64,000 nucleotides of DNA from Pisolithus tinctorius (Eukaryota > Basidiomycota > Agaricomycetes > Boletales > Pisolithaceae), in contig JANFAH010000045.1 in the NCBI GenBank assembly GCA_024663395.1, positions 124,001 to 188,000 of the forward strand, written 5' to 3'. The notes under the pieces were generated by a model. It made no database searches. It was not told the DNA's origin and saw nothing but the letters and a program-made list of their open reading frames with translations. This document shows positions 55,637 to 64,000 of this stretch, piece by piece; the first letter of the stretch is position 1; every line of letters starts with the position of its first letter. A program made the translations under genes and the position numbers.

Positions 55637-58007
55637 ATGGCAGCAGCAGCGTCGGTTTCAGCCGACCCACAAACGTCCCTGGCAGTGGCACCACGGTCGA
55701 GTTCATCTCATCTCAACAAACCCGCACGCCAGCTTGTTCCTGCCTTCCTACAGAAGCTATACGAGTACAGCTTCTATCTCATCTCCTATGCGACTTCGTG
55801 AACTCATCTGCTGTGATTAGGATGGTAAACGATCCAGCAGACCACGATCTAATACGATGGTCTGACACGGGCGACTCTTTTTTCGGTACGTCCTCCCTGT
55901 CAACCTCGTTATCTTGGCGCTTTTCGTATACGCGATGACCGCCACATTCAGTCCTCGACCAAGAACGCTTCTCGAGTGAAGTGCTCGGGCGCTGGTTCAA
56001 GCACAAAAACTTCAGTTCCTTTGTACGCCAGCTTAACATGTACGGCTTTCACAAGATCCCCCATCTCCAACAAGGCGTGCTTCGCTCCGAGAATGAAACC
56101 GAGTTTTGGAACTTTGAACATCCCCATTTCATTCGCGGGCAACCCGACATGCTTTGTCTCATTCAACGTAAGAAACAAGCACAGTCGGCGATGAACGCCA
56201 GCGAAGATAGCAACGCACATGCGAATTCGAGCAGGGATAGTGCTGGGGGTACTGTTGGTCTTTCTCAGAATCAGCTCCTCGATATCAATTCCATCGTCAA
56301 TGGTATTCAGGCCATCAAGCGTCACCAAGCTGCTATCTCAGCTGACCTCAACGAACTCAAGACCTCTAATCAGCATTTGTGGCAGGAAGCCATGATTACT
56401 CGTGAACGACACAAGAAGCACCAAGATACCATCAACCGTATTGTCAAGTTCTTGGCCGGCGTATTCGGTCATGCGGGACAGATGCGCAAGAACGATGGTG
56501 GACATGGGGGAACGCATGCTGTTGTTCCAAGGAAACCCCAGAGATTGATGATCGGAGACGGTAAGAATGGAAAGGGGGGTGTTGAGATTAGTGATGTAAC
56601 TGAAGATGAAGGCCGTCCTACTCAGTCACCGCCTATGAGTACGTACACTAATGCGCGTGTATATGCGCGTTCAGTCTGACATTTTGTACCTTAGGTCTCT
56701 TTGGGTCCATGGACACGCCGAAAACTGCTCCCTCAGAGTCTTTCGCATCCCCTAGATTTGCTTCCATTGAACCGTCTGTGAATGACGCACCCACTCCCAC
56801 TGATTCAAGATCCCAACCCAGGCCTCAGCAACTACAAACTCACGACAGTCTCCATGCTTCCAGCAACGTGCTTCCGAGCTCTAACTCCCTTACGACCGCT
56901 GCCCAGCAACAAACTCCACAAAATAACAATGATGCCATAGTCCAAGCTGCATTGACTCAAGTCCTCAACTCACCATCCCAAATGCAGAAACTCCTTCACG
57001 CACTTCAGAACCAGTCCATCCCAAATGATATGTTCCCGCACCAGCTCAGCCAGCAGAACCAGCAACAGCTGATCGGACCATACGACGGTCTCCACTTCGG
57101 TAACGGCGTCAACGCAGGCATGGACATGCATACCGACAATCATTCGTGTACTCCTTCCTTCGAAGTAACTGCACCCACCGATGTCCCTTCGCCTTTTACA
57201 CTTTCACTTCTGGGAGGTGCCTCAGACGCCGATCAACTCGTACCATTCGAAAAGCACGAAGAACGTCTTCAAAAGACGTATCGCACCACAGATGAGATTA
57301 GCAGTGATGTAGATGAACTCCAGTCCAACATCAACTCGTTCATTCAAACGCTCGGAATCGACCCTACCTCGCTCGACGTCACGAATCCTAACCATGCGGA
57401 CGGAGTGAGCGGCAACCCTCCCGACAGAGGAGGTGGCGGTGGTAGCGCCTTGGGTGGCAATGACAGCGCAGTGGGAGGAAATACTACTGGCGACATTGAC
57501 ATGTTTGCTGCTCCGGACTTCGATTTTGACGCGTTTCTGATGGACATGCCCCGCACGAACGACGAGGATACGGATTTTGATCGTCTGGCTGAACGTTTAG
57601 ATCCATCTGTCGCAACTGCAGCGACAGCGAGGGAACCCCAGTCAAAACTAGCCGGAGCTTCTTCTGAGCAGCTACATGCATTTTTGGATGAAGTAGCCTC
57701 TCAAGATGGCGGTGATATCGTGGCCATACCCCCTTCGATCCGCATGCCCGTTGCCGTTCCCCCTCACCAAAACCCCAACCGTACCTCTATACACCACTCG
57801 CCTTTGCAAATCCAAGCTTCTCCCCCAGCATCGAATGCGAATATCGGTGGTCCCGCTACCGGTCCACTTGGGGCGGGCGGTCGTGGTCGGAAACGCAAAT
57901 CCGAGGCTGCGGATGCCGGAGATGTGTATGACGTTGTACCCGCACAACCGACGGCGGTGAATGGTCCCACGTCTGCAGGAACTAACAAAACAAAACGGAA
58001 GAGGTGA
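55637..58007 (+). CDS. HSF1: Heat shock transcription factor (HSF-type)
   Basis: Four exons (55637-55764, 55821-55885, 55952-56638 and 56695-58007) give 730 codons with all junctions in frame. ATG 55637 follows a stop-free upstream that lacks another ATG. The HSF DNA-binding domain spans about residues 33-140: VPAFLQKLYEMV, RWSDTGDSFF, and the recognition helix FSSFVRQLNMYGFHKI, then FWNFEHPHFIRGQPDMLCLI. Both introns in the domain split it at conserved HSF positions. A hydrophobic-heptad HR-A/B trimerisation region follows (INSIVNGIQAIKRHQAAISA to INRIVKFLAGVFG, about 175-245). The long Gln/Asn/Ser-rich tail has an acidic segment (FAAPDFDFDAFLMDMP) suitable for activation, and the C-terminus is a nuclear-localisation-like KTKRKR. 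It lies 268 bp downstream of IML2 on the same strand. It could be the sole HSF1 or one of a few paralogues. Confidence 0.92.
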
Positions 58008-58798
58008 ATTTGGCTTTGACGAGGGGAATACCGAGTGTGAGATTGAGTGGGGTATGCAAGCAGATCGACGCATGTACGAGGGAGAGGGGAAGAAAACTTG
58101 GAAGAAAATGAAAGGTTGGGTTCAGCGGGACGAGTGGTCGGTAGACTCGGTGGAGAAGGGGAGTGGGGGAATCAGAATGGTGCGTGTTGGTCCTGTTCCG
58201 ACTCATCTGGTCTGGCCATGCCGCCTCAAGCTCTCAAGATCTCAAGTTTCGCCTGCCAATCACCAAACACAAATATGTCGAGTTACGGTATGCATGTAGT
58301 GTTATTTTACAGCTTTCCCCTGTCTTAAGTAGTACTGTAGTGATTCCTCTTTTTCGGCGACGCCCGCTTTCTCACATTGTATTGTACCGAACACACGCAA
58401 CGGTTCAAATTGGCAGCCGCATGAAAGTGTACCGAAGTTACGGAGACGTCCTTCGCAGGGGATTCGTGACAGCTCGGCGTTGACGTCTTTGTTTGAAGCT
58501 GATCAAAGTCCTACTCATCGCAGAATTCAACAACTATACCACGCTCGAGCTTCACGCTTCAGCGCGATTGAGGGGCAAATGAACCCAACTAGAATAGGCA
58601 TTTATCGCTAACGTTATGTAGCAAAACTGGTATATATATCCAAGGTAAGGAATGTGCAGCAGAGTAGAAAATTTAGAGACAAGGTTAAAAGAGACAGGAA
58701 AACTGCAAGTAACAAAACAATCGAATAAGGAGAGGGAGAATAAAGAAGTAAAATAGAACAACGGAAAAGTAATAAGGCATATACAGAATGTATCAAAC
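58008..58798. other. Convergent intergenic region between the HSF and arrestin genes
   Basis: 3' regions of two converging genes. No ORF with recognisable content. The sequence becomes AT-rich from 58560, as expected for terminator DNA. Confidence 0.5.
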
Positions 58799-61700
58799 TC
58801 AATGCTGGGGTGGTGGACGCGGCGAGCGCGGGGAATTTGTCGCATCGTAGCCAAGCCCGACGTCAAATGGGGAAAAAGGACGGACATCAAGGTGTGGGTT
58901 CCGCATGGGAGATATCGGACGCATCGCCGGGATGCCTCGTAGAGCTTCCTCGACGCCGACACTATCATAGTATCGTCCACGTAAGTCTTCTTCTTGGGTT
59001 TCTTGAATGTATTCTGCCGGGGGTCGGGGCATCAAAGGCGGTGGGGAGCCCCGTGATGCGCCGCCATTGGCATAGGGATGATATGATGTAGACGTATAGC
59101 TGCTGTTAATCAGCCCATGTCCGTTCGTACTGCTATTGTTATTCGACCCTCTCGCTTCCGCTTCGTACTTGGCTTTCAGCTGAGCTTTCTCTTCTGCTGC
59201 TGTCAGCGGTTTGGTTCCATTCACGATGGGGGGAACAGGCTGGGCACGCGTCCCATTAACACGTGGGGGAGGCGAAAGAGGGGGTTGATAACCTCCCGGT
59301 GACGATTGCTGCTGGGAAGTCGCAGCAGCGTCTTGCTCCGCGTACCGTCTGCGTAAAGTCTCTTTCTCAGGCAGTTCGCTTTCCACCGAAGGGGGCGCAG
59401 CGTACGGCGGTACCGATGTTGGATAAGCCGGCGAGGAAGTCTGATTAGAGGTTGCCTGTCCTGGAGGAGGACTTCCAAGCGATCCCGCATCTAGTGCCTC
59501 GTAATGTCTTCTCATTCTTTCCTTCTCTGTCAGATACTCCTGTTGACGACTTCCAGAAGCGTCGAATGGAGGCGGCAATTCGTCTACGGGCCCAGCATGA
59601 CTCGAGCTCGCTACCGGTCCGCAAGATGAAGATGAAGCACCTTGTGGGTACAGCGTGTCATACGATACAGGAGCAGGAGTGACGATACCCTCCTTGGAAG
59701 CATATTGTGTGTTCTGGCTTCGATCTACAGCAAGTTTGGCTTCGTGGTACCGCCGCAACGCCGCCTTTTCTTCCTCTGCAGTTGGATACTGCGGCACATG
59801 ACGCGGGCTCGACACTGTCGTGGTCTGTTGTGGCCCGGGCGACGTGCGTGCGTTACGCAAGTTTGAATTAGATGGTTTCGAGTTCATCGAGGATAGCGCA
59901 GATTGGTAGAGCACTGCTCCCGCTGACATTGTTACACTGGGACTTGCTGCAGCAGTATGCATCCCGCCACCCGCCCCACGCGAGGGCGAATTAGTACGCG
60001 GAAGACCGTTGGCTTCAGAGCTTGTACGACTGTGTAGAGATGGCGAGTACGTTCCAAGGGCCTGCGTTCGTTTGGCAATTGCCTGTGCTTGATCGTATAG
60101 CCGCATCTTCTCTTCCTCGGCCGTCGGCCAAGACGTCGCGGACTTCTTTGGCGTCACGTTCGTAGGAGTGGGCTGGAGGGACTATCAAATCGCATCAGTC
60201 AAACAATGCGTGACTTAATAAAAGCTGGGCCGCACTCACGTCATCCTGCGATTGTGCCCCGTTCGCCATGGCAGCAGCAGCTCCCTGCACTTTCTGAACT
60301 CTGGCCACGGCACTCTCGTACAATTGCGTCTTTTCATCTTCTGCAGTCGGCCATTGACCGCGCGGTCCCGACGACGGCCTCGGCCCCGGCCTACTACCAC
60401 TAACGCTGCTACTAGTACCGCCCCCGCCCGACGAGTCCAGGTTCATGTTCTCAGCCGCAAGTGCCTCTGCCTCTCTTTCGCTATAATTCGTAATGGTGAG
60501 CCGGTTCTGATGATGCCCCGCTTGACTACCCGTCGCACTCGGCCGACGTCTATGCTGAGGAGCCCCGACGGAGCCCGTAAACGAAGGTCGAGTTGTAATA
60601 TCGGCACCCGCGGTCAAGTTTGCGACGTCCTCTTCAATACGAGCCATTCCAGACTGCTGACCGGCGCCGTTACCAACGCCAAACCCGGGATGGTCAACAG
60701 TCGTGTTTGATCCTCTACGGCCATACATCAACCCCCCTAGTTCATCGACCTCGAGTTGGGCATCACGCCGTACATTTCCGTTGTGTCCAATAGGCGCGGA
60801 ACTGTATTGGACGTGTTGACGAGGTGGGAGGAGAGAGCCGCGTCCGGCTGTCCCTCCTGCTGGAGCCGACGAGAAAGTGTGATCCTGCACCCCTGAGAAA
60901 CCACTAGATGGGTTGTGGTGTGGCGTAGTCGACGTGATCGGAACGGTGGGTGCCGTACTAGATGGGGAGGTCATGCAAAGACTAGGCGCAGGGCCGATGC
61001 GTCTATGTCGGACACAACGTGAGTCCATGAGCACAATCAGCAATAGAGGATGGACTAACCTGATAGCCTCTTCTGACACATTCCTATAACCAATCGGTGG
61101 GTCAACTCGAAGCAACAGCCAAGCCATAGAGAACCACTCACCTAGGCCAATTCGACACGATGACCGGTAACTCCATCGCCACGCTCTGTGATGCTCCTCC
61201 AGTCCATGCCCGAACGATGATGACATATGTAATATCAATATGCCTCGCTGCGTTCAACGACGTCGTGGTATGCGTATTAGGAATCAAACACCCCAACTCG
61301 GCTTTATGTTGTGACCCATTATGTATTGTCGCGCTCAACGGAACTTTCTGCTCGCCAATAGTCGTAACACGAACTTGCGGACCAGTTCGTTTGTTCGCGC
61401 CACCGCCACCAGCCCCTGATGCATGTGGACCCGCCCTGAACACCGTCGTCTCTCTCAGGGTGAACTCGAACCCGCGTAGTATGACCGGTTGTGCAATTTC
61501 GGGACGGAGGATGGCTGTGATGGAGACGCGATCGCCGGGACCATAGCACGTCTGCTTACGTTCGACAGTAAGACGGACGCCGTCTTGGAGTACCGAACGG
61601 GATTCGGCTTGGGAGTAGACTGGCCATGTAGAATGCAGTTCGTGCTTGTCGATGATAATCGTCGCTGCTTGTGAGACGACTGTAGTCTTGCGGCGGCGGA

Positions 61701-62720
61701 AGAAGCCCCTGAGGGTGAAATCAATTCGAGTGTTTTTACGTAGGCAATGTGAGTGCACACTTTTTACCAAGAGTGCATGCAGTCGCCACGAGCTCATATC
61801 GAATGCCGGCTGGAGAAAAAATATAGGGTCAGCCACGGCATACGTGCAGACCAGGTAATGTAGAGTGTCGCTTACCCCCTTTTTCGAGTGCAATACTTGG
61901 TGGTATCGACTCAGGTATCCGAATCAAGAATGGGAAATCTTGCTGTCAAATGAAAAGGATGCGTGCGTCAGTACTTCACCAGTTCAACCAGCAGCTCAAG
62001 CGCAGAATCGGATATTTGGCCAGTTCATGGGTGTGGCTCAGTGATCCGCACCCTAACGTGAACTGAACAACGCGAATCGCCGATCTAACTTCAAACGCCG
62101 CAGTACAACGAATGCCTGTACGGCGGGAGGAAAACACGAAGGAAGGGGCTGGAAGACTCACAGATTGCAACATGCTGTACTCTTCACTAGATTGCCAGAG
62201 GATGATTGGGCTGGAGCCGATATGATCGTAATAGGAGTTGGCTTGACCACCTCCTGGGAGTGTCTCTATCTTCTTGAGTTCGACTTTTACCCATTTTGCT
62301 TTGGCTCCCTGCGGTCCGACACGAACTTCGACGGCCTGATTGAGGACGGGATTCAAGGAGTAGCGGAAAAGGAGATAAGTCGCGAAGAGGTAGTCATGGT
62401 TCAAATTATGCCGTAAAAGTACGCAATCAAAACATCGGATGAGCATGGTATTCAGTTCAAGGACGAAAGCGGGAACGTACACCTTTGACGGCGGCCTGTG
62501 GGCGATCTCGAGCGCCCGGTGGTATTCCGGGATAACCTACATATTGTCACAAAAACATCAATCAGACCAAGCCAATCTCTAGGCTGGGTTGCACCAATGA
62601 ACTTGAAACGTACCCACTACAAAGTCGACGTTGGGAGGGGGTTGGAGGGCACTGAAGTACAGAGATGGTCGGTCGGGCAAATGGGCCGAGTCGATGAACT
62701 TACATCCTAACGTTGGACAT
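58799..62720 (-). CDS. Arrestin-like protein with long tail of TAEEEK-type repeats
   Basis: Ten exons: 62720-62704, 62651-62614, 62536-62481, 62335-62162, 61942-61876, 61809-61761, 61708-61142, 61083-61060, 61002-60240 and 60181-58799. They total 1046 codons including the stop, and every junction is in frame. It starts MSNVR/IALQPPPNVDFVVGYPGIPP. The arrestin fold shows VEVRVGPQGAKAKWVKVELK, QDFPFLIRIPESIPPSIALE, TTVVSQAATIIIDKHELHST, VERKQTCYGPGDRVSITAIL and a C-lobe ending ELPVIVSNWPR. A low-complexity tail of about 700 residues carries about seven copies of a P-T-A-E-E-E-K-x2-L-x3-Y motif. Alpha-arrestins are adaptors linking membrane cargo to ubiquitin ligases. The tail has PPxY-like sites only in loose form (PPAEY, VPPYAAPP). 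The first coding exon is 17 nt and exon 8 is 24 nt. Confidence 0.9.
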
Positions 62721-64000
62721 GACGGGTTAGCGATACGTTTCGTTAGTTCACAGTGGTTTGCAGTCGGTCGGTGGGTCAACAGTTGGATAGAGCGCGAATT
62801 AAGAGGGAGCGCAAGTGAAGGAAGTGAGAATTGAGAGCAGCTACTATTCCGACCGACTCTAAGAATGTGGGCACCGCGTGGTTAAACTTTAGGTTTCGAT
62901 GAGCCAACGAACGTTCATTACCGGGCACGATAGTTTGAGGGAGAGGAGGCGAGGCAGCCTACCAGCAGCAAGTCGACGACACGAGCTCACCAACTGGCAC
63001 TCATGGACGAGTTGGAAGAGGGAAAAAGTTGGACTCGGGCGCTCTCATCAAAGCACAGCCCTGCCAGATGGCATGGCTCGAATTGCTCCCAGGTCATCAG
63101 TGGAGCAGTCGCCGTGCCTTGCCGCCATCACAAGATTCATAAATCTGGTGTCACCCAAACTTAATAGCTCATATCTGTCTAGCATCGCTCCCATTAAGGT
63201 CGATTGAACTAGCACCGCTCCCCTCCGCAAGCACTCGATGATAAAATACGAAGATAACATATCTATTCCATGAGCTTGAGTCAAGCTATGTCGTCCAAAC
63301 AAAGAGGTCGTGCCATCGAGAGCACCTCGGGGGACCCCGTCACGATATCGCCGTGGACGAAGCCAACTTCGTAGGATGTACAGAGTGCAGATGTTGACTA
63401 TCTCGAAGTCATTTGTTGAGTAGGTTTACATAATATAGCTTTGGCATCAGCTAGCTCAGGTCCAGCTCGTCTTGAGCCCATCATCACCTCAAACTTATGT
63501 CCGCTACCTTGAGGAGTCGACACTGAATCCAGGCAGTCATCAAAGCTTGACGGTGGGTCGAGCCGCGACAACGACCATGACAGTGAGTCCTACTAGACGT
63601 GTGAATGGGTTGAATAAAATAAAATTCGATCAGCGAGCAGAACGACGCACAACCCGGGGTGCGGCTGAGAAGCTTCGTCATCTTGCTCAACCTCACGTTG
63701 TGATCACATCGCAGCAGCAGTACTTTTTGGCAAGGTCCTCTCTGGTCCACTGGCGTGCGACCGGACCTGCTGACTAGGTAATTAGCTTAGCGCTTGATGG
63801 CGGCAGCGCAGCGTCATCCATCGGGCGGTTACCGCAATGGTCTAACTCTTGTGCATTTTGATTTCATTACTGTTGTCCGTGCAATGACGTCCATGAATGG
63901 GCGAACCTGTTTGCCAAACGAGCTCAGGGCCTCGAATTTCCAATCGTATAGGGGAACTAACTCGAACTCCGAGTCAGCCATACAATATTGAGGGGAAAAT
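62721..64000. other. Upstream region of the arrestin gene, no gene recognised
   Basis: Holds the 5' UTR and promoter of the arrestin gene. Small ORFs (62899-63207, 63048-63302, 63472-63777 and 63484-63750) overlap on opposite strands and have no motif or splice context. Confidence 0.45.

Noticed and set aside
57344..58073. Minus ORFs opposite the HSF gene
   Set aside because: Shadows of the HSF coding sequence, whose exons are supported by domain and splice phase.

Overview
The window is genomic DNA of a mushroom-forming basidiomycete (Agaricomycetes, probably Agaricales). I infer this from short 45-65 bp GT-AG introns in intron-dense genes, a FunK1-type kinase, KDZ and rva_4-type transposase relics, chromodomain Gypsy retrotransposons, and basidiomycete-style arrestin, HSF, IML2 and Nop8 genes. 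No species is claimed.

The left two thirds (about 1-43.7 kb) is a transposon graveyard with a readable insertion order. An old Gypsy element D (minus strand, 2129-19877, LTRs about 1 kb) has lost RNase H and integrase and was hit four times. Solo LTR F sits in its 3' LTR, solo LTR C in its 5' LTR, an 1.85 kb LTR-like element B in its pol region, and an intact young chromovirus A (11400-17243) in its gag. Three of these four insertions have perfect 5-bp target duplications; B has 4 bp. For A and B the host reading frame closes again when the insert is removed. Element A has gag and pol joined by a GGGAAAA -1 slippery site, and an 11-nt self-priming match of the Tf1/sushi type. A second Gypsy relic E (19.9-25.3 kb, plus strand) carries many in-frame TGA codons where arginine CGA is expected, a CpG-decay signature. 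Next come a hypothetical relic (25.7-27.2 kb), an rva_4-type DDE transposase relic (27.5-29.4 kb), two tRNA-derived SINE-like copies (30.6-30.96 kb), and a spliced unknown gene interrupted by a second B copy (31.2-34.1 kb).

A large CpG-rich uncharacterised gene lies at 35.6-39.8 kb. It is followed by a palindromic minisatellite, a truncated LTR C, a third B copy (its 220-codon frame open), a GGCCCA-rich tandem repeat, and a PIF/Harbinger-like MITE.

The right third (44-64 kb) is euchromatic. It holds a FunK1 kinase (minus), a Nop8-like ribosome-biogenesis RRM protein (minus), a truncated RhoGEF relic (plus), a TDP2-like endonuclease/exonuclease/phosphatase gene with one in-frame stop (minus), IML2/TTC39 (plus, with 12-21 nt microexons and GC-AG introns), a heat shock transcription factor (plus), and a long arrestin-like protein with a repeated TAEEEK motif in its tail (minus). 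These are independent housekeeping or regulatory genes, not a cluster.
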